This document shows positions 1 to 13,800 of a stretch of DNA of 64,000 nt, in pieces. Each line of letters opens with the position of its first letter. The first letter of the stretch is position 1. The translations under genes were made by a program, and so were the position numbers. The DNA is from Chrysopilus asiliformis. Lineage: Eukaryota; Arthropoda; Insecta; Diptera; Rhagionidae. A model generated the notes under the pieces. The model made no database searches, was not told where the DNA came from, and worked only from the letters and a program-made list of their open reading frames with translations. The stretch lies in the NCBI GenBank assembly GCA_964034945.1, contig OZ035960.1:69646994-69710993 (forward strand), written 5' to 3'.

Positions 1-3000
1 GGGCGGGGCTTAACTCGGTCACGCCCCTTTTTCCAATTTTGATGGGAAATCGATTTCTGAGAGGGGGCGGGCTTAACTCGGCCACGCCCCTTTTTCTAAT
101 TTTGATAGGAAATCGATTTCTGAGAGGGGGCGGGGCTTAACTCGGCCACGCCCCTTTTTCCAATTTTGATGGGAAATCGATTTCTGAGAGGGGGCGGGGC
201 TTAACTCGGCCACGCCCCTTTTTCCAATTTTGATGGGAAATCGATATCTGAGAGGGGGCGGGGCTTAACTCGGCCACGCCCCTTTTTCCAATTTTGATGG
301 GAAATCGATATCTGAGAGGGGGCGGGGCTTAACTCGGCCACGCCCCTTTTTCCAATTTTGATGGGAAATCGATTTCTGAGAGGGCGCGGGGCTTAACTCG
401 GCCACGCCCCTTTTTCCAATTTTGATGGGAAATCAATTTCTGAGAGGGGGCGGGGCTTAACTCGGCCACGCCCCTTTTTCCAATTTTGATGGGAAATCGA
501 TTTCTGAGAGGGGGCGGGGCTTAACTCGGCCACGCCCCTTTTTCCAATTTTGATGGGAAATCGATTTCTGAGAGGGGGCGGGGCTTAACTCGGCCACGCC
601 CCTTTTTCCAATTTTGATGGGAAATCGATTTCTGAGAGGGGGCGGGGCTTAACTCGGCCACGCCCCTTTTTCCAATTTTGATGGGAAATCGATATCTGAG
701 AGGGGGCGGGGCTTAACTCGGTCACGCCCCTTTTTCCAATTTTGATGGGAAATCGATTTCTGAGAGGGGCGGGGCTTAACTCGGTCACGCCCCTTTTTCC
801 AATTTTGATGGGAAATCGATTTCTGAGAGGGGCGGGCTTAACTCGGCCACGCCCCTTTTTCCAATTTTGATGGGAAATCGATTTCTGAGAGGGGGCGGGG
901 CTTAACTCGGCCACGCCCCTTTTTCCAATTTTGATGGGAAATCGATTTCTGAGAGGGGGCGGGGCTTAACTCGGCCACGCCCCTTTTTCCAATTTTGATG
1001 GGAAATCGATTTCTGAGAGGGGGCGGGGCTTAACTCGGCCACGCCCCTTTTTCCAATTTTGATGGGAAATCGATTTCTGAGAGGGGGCGGGGCTTAACTC
1101 GGCCACGCCCCTTTTTCCAATTTTGATGGGAAATCGATATCTGAGAGGGGGCGGGGCTTAACTCGGTCACGCCCCTTTTTCCAATTTTGATGGGAAATCG
1201 ATTTCTGAGAGGGGCGGGCTTAACTCGGCCACGCCCCTTTTTACAATTTTGATAGGAAGTCGATTTCTGAGAGGGGGCGGGGCTTAACTCGGCCACGCCC
1301 CTTTTTCCAATTTTGATGGGAAATCGATTTCTGAGAGGGGGCGGGGCTTAACTCGGCCACGCCCCTTTTTCCAATTTTGATGGGAAATCGATTTCTGAGA
1401 GGGGGCGGGGCTTAACTCGGCCACGCCCCTTTTTCCAATTTTGATGGGAAATCGATATCTGAGAGGGGGCCGGGCTTAACTCGGCCACGCCCCTTTTTCC
1501 AATTTTGATGGGAAATCGATATCTGAGAGGGGGCGGGGCTTAACTCGGCCACGCCCCTTTTTCCAATTTTGATGGGAAATCGATTTCTGGGATTGGGCGG
1601 GGCTTAACTCGGCCACGCCCCTTTTTCCAATTTTGATGGGAAATCGATTTCTGAGAGGGGGCGGGGCTTAACTCGGCCACGCCCCTTTTTCCAATTTTGA
1701 TGGGAAATCGATTTCTGAGAGGGGGCGGGGCTTAACTCGGCCACGCCCCTTTTTCCAATTTTGATGGGAAATCGATATCTGAGAGGGGGCGGGGCTTAAC
1801 TCGGTCACGCCCCTTTTTCCAATTTTGATGGGAAATCGATTTCTGAGAGGGGCGGGCTTAACTCGGCCACGCCCCTTTTTCCAATTTTGATAGGAAATCG
1901 ATTTCTGAGAGGGGGCGGGGCTTAACTCGGCCACGCCCCTTTTTCCAATTTTGATGGGAAATCGATTTCTGAGAGGGGGCGGGGCTTAACTCGGCCACGC
2001 CCCTTTTTCCAATTTTGATGGGAAATTGATTTCTGAGAGGGGCGGGGCTTAACTCGGCCACGCCCCTTTTTCTAATTTTGATGGGAAATCGATTTCTGAG
2101 AGGGGGCGGGGCTTAACTCGGCCACGCCCCTTTTTCCAATTTTGATGGGAAATCGATTTCTGAGAGGGGGCGGGGCTTAACTCGGCCACGCCCCTTTTTC
2201 CAATTTTGATGGGAAATCGATTTCTGAGAGGGGGCGGGGCTTAACTCGGCCACGCCCCTTTTTCCAATTTTGATGGGAAATCGATTTCTGAAAGGGGGCG
2301 GGCTTAACTCGGCCACGCCCCTTTTTCCAATTTTGATAGGAAATCGATTTCTGAGAGGGGGCGGGGCTTAACTCGGCCACGCCCCTTTTTCCAATTTTGA
2401 TGGGAAATCGATTTCTGAGAGGGGGCGGGGCTTAACTCGGCCACGCCCCTTTTTCTAATTTTGATAGGAAATCGATTTCTGAGAGGGGGCGGGGCTTAAC
2501 TCGGCCACGCCCCTTTTTCCAATTTTGATGGGAAATCGATTTCTGAGAGGGGGCGGGGCTTAACTCGGCCACGCCCCTTTTTCCAATTTTGATGGGAAAT
2601 CGATTTCTGAGAGGGGGCGGGGCTTAACTCGGCCACGCCCCTTTTTCCAATTTTGATGGGAAATCGATTTCTGAGAGGGGGCGGGGCTTAACTCGGCCAC
2701 GCCCCTTTTTCCAATTTTGATGGGAAATCGATATCTGAGAGGGGGCGGGGCTTAACTCGGCCACGCCCCTTTTTCCAATTTTGATGGGAAATCGATATCT
2801 GAGAGGGAGCGGGGCTTAACTCGGCCACGCCCCTTTTTCCAATTTTGATGGGAAATCGATTTCTGAGAGGGTGGCGAGGCTTAACTCGGCCACGCCCCTT
2901 TTTCCAATTTTGATGGGAAATCGATTTCTGAGAGAGGGCGGGGCTTAACTCGGCCACGCCCCTTTTTCCAATTTTGATGGGAAATCGATTTCTGAGAGGG

Positions 3001-6000
3001 GGCGGGGCTTAACTCGGCCACGCCCCTTTTTCCAATTTTGATGGGAAATCGATTTCTGAGAGGGGGCGGGGCTTAACTCGGCCACGCCCCTTTTTCCAAT
3101 TTTGATGGGAAATCGATTTCTGAGAGGGGGCGGGGCTTAACTCGGCCACGCCCCTTTTTCCAATTTTGATAGGAAATCGATTTCTGAGAGGGGGCGGGGC
3201 TTAACTCGGCCACGCCCCTTTTTCCAATTTTGATGGGAAATCGATTTCTGAGAGGGGGCGGGGCTTAACTCGGCCACGCCCCTTTTTCCAATTTTGATGG
3301 GAAATCGATTTCTGAGAGGGGGCGGGGCTTAACTCGGCCACGCCCCTTTTTCCAATTTTGATGGGAAATCGATTTCTGAGAGGGGGCGGTGCTTAACTCG
3401 GCCACGCCCCTTTTTCCAATTTTGATGGGAAATCGATTTCTGAGAGGGGGCGGGGCTTAACTCGGCCACGCCCCTTTTTCCAATTTTGATGGGAAATCGA
3501 TTTCTGAGAGGGGGCGGGGCTTAACTCGGCCACGCCCCTTTTTCCAATTTTGATGGGAAATCGATTTCTGAGAGGGGGCGGGGCTTAACTCGGCCACGCC
3601 CCTTTTTCCAATTTTGATGGGAAATCGATATCTGAGAGGGGGCGGGGCTTAACTCGGTCACGCCCCTTTTTCCAATTTTGATGGGAAATCGATTTCTGAG
3701 AGGGGCGGGCTTAACTCGGCCACGCCCCTTTTTCCAATTTTGATAGGAAATCGATTTCTGAGAGGGGGCGGGGCTTAACTCGGCCACGCCCCTTTTTCCA
3801 ATTTTGATGGGAAATCGATTTCTGAGAGGGGGCGGGGCTTAACTCGGCCACGCCCCTTTTTCCAATTTTGATGGGAAATCGATTTCTGAGAGGGGCGGGG
3901 CTTAACTCGGCCACGCCCTTTTTTCCAATTTTGATGGGAAATCGATTTCTGAGAGGGGGCGGGGCTTAACTCGGCCACGCCCCTTTTTCCAATTTTGATG
4001 GGAAATCGATTTCTGAGAGGGGGCGGGGCTTAACTCGGCCACGCCCCTTTTTCCAATTTTGATGGGAAATCGATTTCTGAAAGGGGGCGGGCTTAACTCG
4101 GCCACGCCCCTTTTTCCAATTTTGATAGGAAATCGATTTCTGAGAGGGGGCGGGGCTTAACTCGGCCACGCCCCTTTTTCCAATTTTGATGGGAAATCGA
4201 TTTCTGAGAGGGGGCGGGGCTTAACTCGGCCACGCCCCTTTTTCCAATTTTGATGGGAAATCGATTTCTGAGAGGGTGGCGGGGCTTAACTCGGCCACGC
4301 CCCTTTTTCCAATTTTGATGGGAAATCGATTTCTGAGAGGGGGCGGGGCTTAACTCGGCCACGCCCCTTTTTCCAATTTTGATGGGAAATCGATATCTGA
4401 GAGGGGGCGGGGCTTAACTCGGCCACGCCCCTTTTTCCAATTTTGATGGGAAATCGATATCTGAGAGGGGGCGGGGCTTAACTCGGCCACGCCCCTTTTT
4501 CCAATTTTGATGGGAAATCGATTTCTGAGAGGGGGCGGGCTTAACTCGGCCACGCCCCTTTTTCCAATTTTGATGGGAAATCGATATCTGAGAGGGGGCG
4601 GGGCTTAACTCGGCCACGCCCCTTTTTCCAATTTTGATGGGAAATCGATTTCTGAGAGGGGGCGGGCTTAACTCGGCCACGCCCCTTTTTCCAATTTTGA
4701 TAGGAAATCGATTTCTGAGAGGGGGCGGGGCTTAACTCGGCCACGCCCCTTTTTCCAATTTTGATGGGAAATCGATTTCTGAGAGGGGGCGGGGCTTAAC
4801 TCGGCCACGCCCCTTTTTCCAATTTTGATGGGAAATCGATTTCTGAGAGGGGGCGGGGCTTAACTCGGCCACGCCCCTTTTTCCAATTTTGATGGGAAAT
4901 CGATTTCTGAGAGGGGGCGGGGCTTAACTCGGCCACGCCCCTTTTTCCAATTTTGATGGGAAATCGATTTCTGAGAGGGGGCGGGGCTTAACTCGGCCAC
5001 GCCCCTTTTTCCAATTTTGATGGGAAATCGATTTCTGAGAGGGGGCGGGGCTTAACTCGGCCACGCCCCTTTTTCCAATTTTGATGGGAAATCGATATCT
5101 GAGAGGGGGCGGGGCTTAACTCGGTCACGCCCCTTTTTCCAATTTTGATGGGAAATCGATTTCTGAGAGGGGGCGGGCTTAACTCGGCCACGCCCCTTTT
5201 TCTAATTTTGATAGGAAATCGATTTCTGAGAGGGGGCGGGGCTTAACTCGGCCACGCCCCTTTTTCCAATTTTGATGGGAAATCGATTTCTGAGAGGGGG
5301 CGGGGCTTAACTCGGCCACGCCCCTTTTTCCAATTTTGATGGGAAATCGATTTCTGAGAGGGGGCGGGGCTTAACTCGGCCACGCCCCTTTTTCCAATTT
5401 TGATGGGAAATCGATTTCTGAGAGGGGCGGGGCTTAACTCGGCCACGCCCCTTTTTCCAATTTTGATGGGAAATCGATATCTGAGAGGGGGCGGGGCTTA
5501 ACTCGGCCACGCCCCTTTTTCCAATTTTGATGGGAAATCGATATCTGAGAGGGGGCGGGGCTTAACTCGGCCACGCCCCTTTTTCCAATTTTGATGGGAA
5601 ACCGATTTCTGAGAGGGGGCGGGGCTTAACTCGGCCACGCCCCTTTTTCCAATTTTGATGGGAAATCGATTTCTGAGAGGGGGCGGGGCTTAACTCGGCC
5701 ACGCCCCTTTTTCCAATTTTGATGGGAAATCGATTTCTGAGAGGGGGCGGGGCTTAACTCGGCCACGCCCCTTTTTCCAATTTTGATGGGAAATCGATTT
5801 CTGAGAGGGGGCGGGGCTTAACTCGGCCACGCCCCTTATTCCAATTTTGATAGGAAATCGATTTCTGAGAGGGGGCGGGGCTTAACTCGGCCGCGCCCCT
5901 TTTTCCAATTTTGATGGGAAATCGATTTCTGAGAGGGGGCGGGGCTTAACTCGGCCACGCCCCTTTTTCCAATTTTGATGGGAAATCGATTTCTGAGGGG
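1..6000 (+). repeat. Domain I, left block: mixed canonical and cassette units
   Basis: The block mixes runs of canonical units with GATATC/GGTCAC cassettes (GGTCAC near 19; 720; 783; 1,166; 1,803; 3,656; 5,124). Distinctive copies are a GGGCGCGGGG unit near 383, a GGGGCCGGGC unit near 1,467, a unit with three clustered changes (CTGGGATTGGG) near 1,588, and CTTATTCC plus GGCCGCGCCCC near 5,837-5,893. The ATAGG unit near 1,241 carries TTACAA, a marker it shares with copies near 27,461 and 33,772. Units 3,902-4,362 recur at 7,954-8,414 (offset 4,052), and 4,350-4,744 recur at 10,959-11,353 (offset 6,609). No non-repeat sequence is present. Confidence 0.7.
1130..1262 (+). repeat. A/T-short/ATAGG variant cassette (example copy)
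   Basis: Linked variants follow in fixed order on neighbouring units: GATATC, then GGTCAC with a G-run shortened to a 62-bp unit, then GATAGG. The copies with a 63-bp short unit usually have two GATATC units in front. At least thirty such cassettes occur in the window, for example with GGTCAC near 1,803; 3,656; 5,124; 6,400; 8,857; 12,627; 16,013; 18,121; 20,877; 22,593; 28,281; 36,120; 40,144; 50,950; 52,484; 57,350 and 60,347. The fixed order shows that the cassette, and not the single monomer, has been the unit of amplification. Confidence 0.8.
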
Positions 6001-8320
6001 GCGGGGCTTAACTCGGCCACGCCCCTTTTTCCAATTTTGATGGGAAATCGATTTCTGAGAGGGGGCGGGGCTTAACTCGGCCACGCCCCTTTTTCCAATT
6101 TTGATGGGAAATCGATTTCTGAGAGGGGGCGGGGCTTAACTCGGCCACGCCCCTTTTTCCAATTTTGATGGGAAATCGATTTCTGAGAGGGGGCGGGGCT
6201 TAACTCGGCCACGCCCCTTTTTCCAATTTTGATGGGAAATCGATTTCTGAGAGGGGGCGGGGCTTAACTCGGCCACGCCCCTTTTTCCAATTTTGATGGG
6301 AAATCGATTTCTGAGAGGGGGCGGGGCTTAACTCGGCCACGCCCCTTTTTCCAATTTTGATGGGAAATCGATATCTGAGAGGGGGCGGGGCTTAACTCGG
6401 TCACGCCCCTTTTTCCAATTTTGATGGGAAATCGATTTCTGAGAGGGGGCGGGCTTAACTCGGCCACGCCCCTTTTTCTAATTTTGATAGGAAATCGATT
6501 TCTGAGAGGGGGCGGGGCTTAACTCGGCCACGCCCCTTTTTCCAATTTTGATGGGAAATCGATTTCTGAGAGGGGGCGGGGCTTAACTCGGCCACGCCCC
6601 TTTTTCCAATTTTGATGGGAAATCGATTTCTGAGAGGGGGCGGGGCTTAACTCGGCCACGCCCCTTTTTCCAATTTTGATGGGAAATCGATTTCTGAGAG
6701 AGGGCGGGGCTTAACTCGGCCACGCCCCTTTTTCCAATTTTGATGGGAAATCGATATCTGAGAGGGGGCGGGGCTTAACTCGGCCACGCCCCTTTTTCCA
6801 ATTTTGATGGGAAATCGATATCTGAGAGGGGGCGGGGCTTAACTCGGCCACGCCCCTTTTTCCAATTTTGATGGGAAATCGATTTCTGAGAGGGTGGCGA
6901 GGCTTAACTCGGCCACGCCCCTTTTTCCAATTTTGATGGGAAATCGATTTCTGAGAGGGGGCGGGGCTTAACTCGGCCACGCCCCTTTTTCCAATTTTGA
7001 TGGGAAATCGATTTCTGAGAGGGGGCGGGGCTTAACTCGGCCACGCCCCTTTTTCCAATTTTGATGGGAAATCGATTTCTGAGAGGGGGCGGGGCTTAAC
7101 TCGGCCACGCCCCTTTTTCCAATTTTGATGGGAAATCGATTTCTGAGAGGGGGCGGGGCTTAACTCGGCCACGCCCCTTTTTCCAATTTTGATGGGAAAT
7201 CGATATCTGAGAGGGGGCGGGGCTTAACTCGGTCACGCCCCTTTTTCCAATTTTGATGGGAAATCGATTTCTGAGAGGGGGCGGGCTTAACTCGGCCACG
7301 CCCCTTTTTCCAATTTTGATGGGAAATCGATTTCTGAGAGGGGGCGGGGCTTAACTCGGCCACGCCTCTTTTTCCAATTTAACTCGGCCACGCCCCTTTT
7401 TCCAATTTTGATGGGAAATCGATATCTGAGAGGGGGCGGGGCTTAACTCGGCCACGCCCCTTTTTCCAATTTTGATGGGAAATCGATATCTGAGAGGGGG
7501 CGGGGCTTAACTCGGTCACGCCCCTTTTTCCAATTTTGATGGGAAATCGATTTCTGAGAGGGGGCGGGGCTTAACTCGGCCACGTCCCTTTTTCCAATTT
7601 TGATGGGAAATCGATTTCTGAGAGGGGGCGGGGCTTAACTCGGCCACGCCCCTTTTTCCAATTTTGATGGGAAATCGATATCTGAGAGGGGGCGGGGCTT
7701 AACTCGGCCACGCCCCTTTTTCCAATTTTGATGGGAAATCGATATCTGAGAGGGGGCGGGCTTAACTCGGCCACGCCCCTTTTTCCAATTTTGATAGGAA
7801 ATCGATTTCTGAGAGGGGGCGGGGCTTAACTCGGCCACGCCCCTTTTTCCAATTTTGATGGGAAATCGATTTCTGAGAGGGGGCGGGGCTTAACTCGGCC
7901 ACGCCCCTTTTTCCAATTTTGATGGGAAATCGATTTCTGAGAGGGGGCGGGGCTTAACTCGGCCACGCCCCTTTTTCCAATTTTGATGGGAAATCGATTT
8001 CTGAGAGGGGGCGGGGCTTAACTCGGCCACGCCCCTTTTTCCAATTTTGATGGGAAATCGATTTCTGAGAGGGGGCGGGGCTTAACTCGGCCACGCCCCT
8101 TTTTCCAATTTTGATGGGAAATCGATTTCTGAAAGGGGGCGGGCTTAACTCGGCCACGCCCCTTTTTCCAATTTTGATAGGAAATCGATTTCTGAGAGGG
8201 GGCGGGGCTTAACTCGGCCACGCCCCTTTTTCCAATTTTGATGGGAAATCGATTTCTGAGAGGGGGCGGGGCTTAACTCGGCCACGCCCCTTTTTCCAAT
8301 TTTGATGGGAAATCGATTTC
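6000..8320 (+). repeat. About 2.4-kb duplicated block, copy 1
   Basis: This block recurs to the right at offset 2,458, and at 2,558 after the junction at 7,380. Shared rare markers are a GAGAGAGGGCGG unit (6,696 and 9,154), a 65-bp unit with G-to-A (GGGTGGCGAGG, 6,891 and 9,349), GCCACGTCCC units (near 7,583 and 10,141) and the GAAAGG/ATAGG pair (8,129 and 10,688). Copy 1 is 100 bp shorter because of the broken unit at 7,380. The same GGGTGGCGAGG unit also occurs once upstream at 2,868, so an older third relative exists. Confidence 0.8.
7340..7431 (+). repeat. Chimeric monomer with out-of-phase deletion junction
   Basis: The unit runs normally to CCAATTT at 7,380 and then jumps to AACTCGGCCA at 7,381, so 36 bases of monomer phase are missing. 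Compared with the sister block 2,458-2,558 bp to the right, the total loss is 100 bp (one whole unit plus 36 bp). The two breakpoints share only a TT. This is one of very few places where the array is not joined in register, so it looks like end joining and not unequal crossover. A sequencing or assembly error is possible. Confidence 0.85.
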
Positions 8321-8457
8321 TGAGAGGGTGGCGGGGCTTAACTCGGCCACGCCCCTTTTTCCAATTTTGATGGGAAATCGATTTCTGAGAGGGGGCGGGG
8401 CTTAACTCGGCCACGCCCCTTTTTCCAATTTTGATGGGAAATCGATATCTGAGAGGG

Positions 8458-10880
8458 GGCGGGGCTTAACTCGGCCACGCCCCTTTTTCCAATTTTGATG
8501 GGAAATCGATTTCTGAGAGGGGGCGGGGCTTAACTCGGCCACGCCCCTTTTTCCAATTTTGATGGGAAATCGATTTCTGAGAGGGGGCGGGGCTTAACTC
8601 GGCCACGCCCCTTTTTCCAATTTTGATGGGAAATCGATTTCTGAGAGGGGGCGGGGCTTAACTCGGCCACGCCCCTTTTTCCAATTTTGATGGGAAATCG
8701 ATTTCTGAGAGGGGGCGGGGCTTAACTCGGCCACGCCCCTTTTTCCAATTTTGATGGGAAATCGATTTCTGAGAGGGGGCGGGGCTTAACTCGGCCACGC
8801 CCCTTTTTCCAATTTTGATGGGAAATCGATATCTGAGAGGGGGCGGGGCTTAACTCGGTCACGCCCCTTTTTCCAATTTTGATGGGAAATCGATTTCTGA
8901 GAGGGGGCGGGCTTAACTCGGCCACGCCCCTTTTTCTAATTTTGATAGGAAATCGATTTCTGAGAGGGGGCGGGGCTTAACTCGGCCACGCCCCTTTTTC
9001 CAATTTTGATGGGAAATCGATTTCTGAGAGGGGGCGGGGCTTAACTCGGCCACGCCCCTTTTTCCAATTTTGATGGGAAATCGATTTCTGAGAGGGGGCG
9101 GGGCTTAACTCGGCCACGCCCCTTTTTCCAATTTTGATGGGAAATCGATTTCTGAGAGAGGGCGGGGCTTAACTCGGCCACGCCCCTTTTTCCAATTTTG
9201 ATGGGAAATCGATATCTGAGAGGGGGCGGGGCTTAACTCGGCCACGCCCCTTTTTCCAATTTTGATGGGAAATCGATATCTGAGAGGGGGCGGGGCTTAA
9301 CTCGGCCACGCCCCTTTTTCCAATTTTGATGGGAAATCGATTTCTGAGAGGGTGGCGAGGCTTAACTCGGCCACGCCCCTTTTTCCAATTTTGATGGGAA
9401 ATCGATTTCTGAGAGGGGGCGGGGCTTAACTCGGCCACGCCCCTTTTTCCAATTTTGATGGGAAATCGATTTCTGAGAGGGGGCGGGGCTTAACTCGGCC
9501 ACGCCCCTTTTTCCAATTTTGATGGGAAATCGATTTCTGAGAGGGGGCGGGGCTTAACTCGGCCACGCCCCTTTTTCCAATTTTGATGGGAAATCGATTT
9601 CTGAGAGGGGGCGGGGCTTAACTCGGCCACGCCCCTTTTTCCAATTTTGATGGGAAATCGATATCTGAGAGGGGGCGGGGCTTAACTCGGTCACGCCCCT
9701 TTTTCCAATTTTGATGGGAAATCGATTTCTGAGAGGGGGCGGGCTTAACTCGGCCACGCCCCTTTTTCCAATTTTGATGGGAAATCGATTTCTGAGAGGG
9801 GGCGGGGCTTAACTCGGCCACGCCCCTTTTTCCAATTTTGATGGGAAATCGATTTCTGAGAGGGGGCGGGGCTTAACTCGGCCACGCCCCTTTTTCCAAT
9901 TTTGATGGGAAATCGATTTCTGAGAGGGGGCGGGGCTTAACTCGGCCACGCCCCTTTTTCCAATTTTGATGGGAAATCGATTTCTGAGAGGGGGCGGGGC
10001 TTAACTCGGCCACGCCCCTTTTTCCAATTTTGATGGGAAATCGATATCTGAGAGGGGGCGGGGCTTAACTCGGTCACGCCCCTTTTTCCAATTTTGATGG
10101 GAAATCGATTTCTGAGAGGGGGCGGGGCTTAACTCGGCCACGTCCCTTTTTCCAATTTTGATGGGAAATCGATTTCTGAGAGGGGGCGGGGCTTAACTCG
10201 GCCACGCCCCTTTTTCCAATTTTGATGGGAAATCGATATCTGAGAGGGGGCGGGGCTTAACTCGGCCACGCCCCTTTTTCCAATTTTGATGGGAAATCGA
10301 TATCTGAGAGGGGGCGGGCTTAACTCGGCCACGCCCCTTTTTCCAATTTTGATAGGAAATCGATTTCTGAGAGGGGGCGGGGCTTAACTCGGCCACGCCC
10401 CTTTTTCCAATTTTGATGGGAAATCGATTTCTGAGAGGGGGCGGGGCTTAACTCGGCCACGCCCCTTTTTCCAATTTTGATGGGAAATCGATTTCTGAGA
10501 GGGGGCGGGGCTTAACTCGGCCACGCCCCTTTTTCCAATTTTGATGGGAAATCGATTTCTGAGAGGGGGCGGGGCTTAACTCGGCCACGCCCCTTTTTCC
10601 AATTTTGATGGGAAATCGATTTCTGAGAGGGGGCGGGGCTTAACTCGGCCACGCCCCTTTTTCCAATTTTGATGGGAAATCGATTTCTGAAAGGGGGCGG
10701 GCTTAACTCGGCCACGCCCCTTTTTCCAATTTTGATAGGAAATCGATTTCTGAGAGGGGGCGGGGCTTAACTCGGCCACGCCCCTTTTTCCAATTTTGAT
10801 GGGAAATCGATTTCTGAGAGGGGGCGGGGCTTAACTCGGCCACGCCCCTTTTTCCAATTTTGATGGGAAATCGATTTCTG
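8458..10880 (+). repeat. About 2.4-kb duplicated block, copy 2
   Basis: This is the right-hand partner of 6,000-8,320. It keeps the two units that copy 1 lost in part at 7,380, so it is likely to be closer to the original arrangement. About 140 bp holding a 65-bp unit (near 8,327) and one GATATC unit (8,441) separates the two copies. After about 10,880 the order switches to a block that matches 4,350-4,744 (offset 6,609). Confidence 0.8.
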
Positions 10881-13800
10881 AGAGGGGGCGGGGCTTAACT
10901 CGGCCACGCCCCTTTTTCCAATTTTGATGGGAAATCGATTTCTGAGAGGGGGCGGGGCTTAACTCGGCCACGCCCCTTTTTCCAATTTTGATGGGAAATC
11001 GATATCTGAGAGGGGGCGGGGCTTAACTCGGCCACGCCCCTTTTTCCAATTTTGATGGGAAATCGATATCTGAGAGGGGGCGGGGCTTAACTCGGCCACG
11101 CCCCTTTTTCCAATTTTGATGGGAAATCGATTTCTGAGAGGGGGCGGGCTTAACTCGGCCACGCCCCTTTTTCCAATTTTGATGGGAAATCGATATCTGA
11201 GAGGGGGCGGGGCTTAACTCGGCCACGCCCCTTTTTCCAATTTTGATGGGAAATCGATTTCTGAGAGGGGGCGGGCTTAACTCGGCCACGCCCCTTTTTC
11301 CAATTTTGATAGGAAATCGATTTCTGAGAGGGGGCGGGGCTTAACTCGGCCACGCCCCTTTTTCCAATTTTGATGGGAAATCGATTTCTGAGAGGGGGCG
11401 GGGCTTAACTCGGCCACGCCCCTTTTTCCAATTTTGATGGGAAATCGATTTCTGAGAGGGGGCGGGGCTTAACTCGGCCACGCCCCTTTTTCCAATTTTG
11501 ATGGGAAATCGATTTCTGAGAGGGGGCGGGGCTTAACTCGGCCACGCCCCTTTTTCCAATTTTGATGGGAAATCGATTTCTGAGAGGGGGCGGGGCTTAA
11601 CTCGGCCACGCCCCTTTTTCCAATTTTGATGGGAAATCGATTTCTGAGAGGGGGCGGGGCTTAACTCGGCCACGCCCCTTTTTCCAATTTTGATGGGAAA
11701 TCGATTTCTGAGAGGGGGCGGGGCTTAACTCGGCCACGCCCCTTTTTCCAATTTTGATGGGAAATCGATTTCTGAGAGGGGGCGGGGCTTAACTCGGCCA
11801 CGCCCCTTTTTCCAATTTTGATGGGAAATCGATATCTGAGAGGGGGCGGGGCTTAACTCGGCCACGCCCCTTTTTCCAATTTTGATGGGAAATCGATTTC
11901 TGAGAGGGGGCGGGGCTTAACTCGGCCACGCCCCTTTTTCCAATTTTGATGGGAAATCGATTTCTGAGAGGGGGCGGGGCTTAACTCGGCCACGCCCCTT
12001 TTTCCAATTTTGATGGGAAATCGATTTCTGAGAGGGGGTGGGGCTTCACTCGGTCACGCCCCTTTTTCCAATTTTGATGGGAAATCGATTTCTGAGAGGG
12101 GGCGGGCTTAACTCGGCCACGCCCCTTTTTCCAATTTTGATAGGAAATCGATTTCTGAGAGGGGGCGGGGCTTAACTCGGCCACGCCCCTTTTTCCAATT
12201 TTGATGGGAAATCGATTTCTGAGAGGGGGCGGGGCTTAACTCGGCCACGCCCCTTTTTCCAATTTTGATGGGAAATCGATTTCTGAGAGGGGGCGGGGCT
12301 TAACTCGGCCACGCCCCTTTTTCCAATTTTGATGGGAAATCGATTTCTGAGAGGGGGCGGGGCTTAACTCGGCCACGCCCCTTTTTCCAATTTTGATGGG
12401 AAATCGATTTCTGAGAGGGGGCGGGGCTTAACTCGGCCACGCCCCTTTTTCCAATTTTGATGGGAAATCGATTTCTGAGAGGGGGCGGGGCTTAACTCGG
12501 CCACGCCCCTTTTTCCAATTTTGATGGGAAATCGATTTCTGAGAGGGGGCGGGGCTTAACTCGGCCACGCCCCTTTTTCCAATTTTGATGGGAAATCGAT
12601 ATCTGAGAGGGGGCGGGGCTTAACTCGGTCACGCCCCTTTTTCCAATTTTGATGGGAAATCGATTTCTGAGAGGGGCGGGCTTAACTCGGCCACGCCCCT
12701 TTTTCCAATTTTGATAGGAAATCGATTTCTGAGAGGGGGCGGGGCTTAACTCGGCCACGCCCCTTTTTCCAATTTTGATGGGAAATCGATTTCTGAGAGG
12801 GGGCGGGGCTTAACTCGGCCACGCCCCTTTTTCCAATTTTGATGGGAAATCGATTTCTGAGAGGGGGCGGGGCTTAACTCGGCCACGCCCCTTTTTCCAA
12901 TTTTGATGGGAAATCGATTTCTGAAAGGGGGCGGGGCTTAACTCGGCCACGCCCCTTTTTCCAATTTTGATGGGAAATCGATTTCTGAGAGGGGGCGGGG
13001 CTTAACTCGGCCACGCCCCTTTTTCCAATTTTGATGGGAAATCGATTTCTGAAAGGGGGCGGGCTTAACTCGGCCACGCCCCTTTTTCCAATTTTGATGG
13101 GAAATCGATTTCTGAGAGGGGGCGGGGCTTAACTCGGCCACGCCCCTTTTTCCAATTTTGATGGGAAATCGATTTCTGAGAGGGGGCGGGGCTTAACTCG
13201 GCCACGCCCCTTTTTCCAATTTTGATGGGAAATCGATTTCTGAGAGGGTGGCGGAGCTTAACTCGGCCACGCCCCTTTTTCCAATTTTGATGGGAAATCG
13301 ATTTCTGAGAGGGGGCGGGGCTTAACTCGGCCACGCCCCTTTTTCCAATTTTGATTGGAAATCGATTTCTGAGAGGGGGCGGGGCTTAACTCGGCCACGC
13401 CCCTTTTTCCAATTTTGATGGGAAATCGATATCTGAGAGGGGGCGGGGCTTAACTCGGTCACGCCCCTTTTTCCAATTTTGATGGGAAATCGATTTCTGA
13501 GAGGGGGCGGGCTTAACTCGGCCACGCCCCTTTTTCCAATTTTGATAGGAAATCGATTTCTGAGAGGGGGCGGGGCTTAACTCGGCCACGCCCCTTTTTC
13601 CAATTTTGATGGGAAATCGATTTCTGAGAGGGGGCGGGGCTTAACTCGGCCACGCCCCTTTTTCCAATTTTGATGGGAAATCGATTTCTGAGAGGGGGCG
13701 GGGCTTAACTCGGCCACGCCCTTTTTTCCAATTTTGATGGGAAATCGATTTCTGAGAGGGGGCGGGGCTTAACTCGGCCACGCCCCTTTTTCCAATTTGG

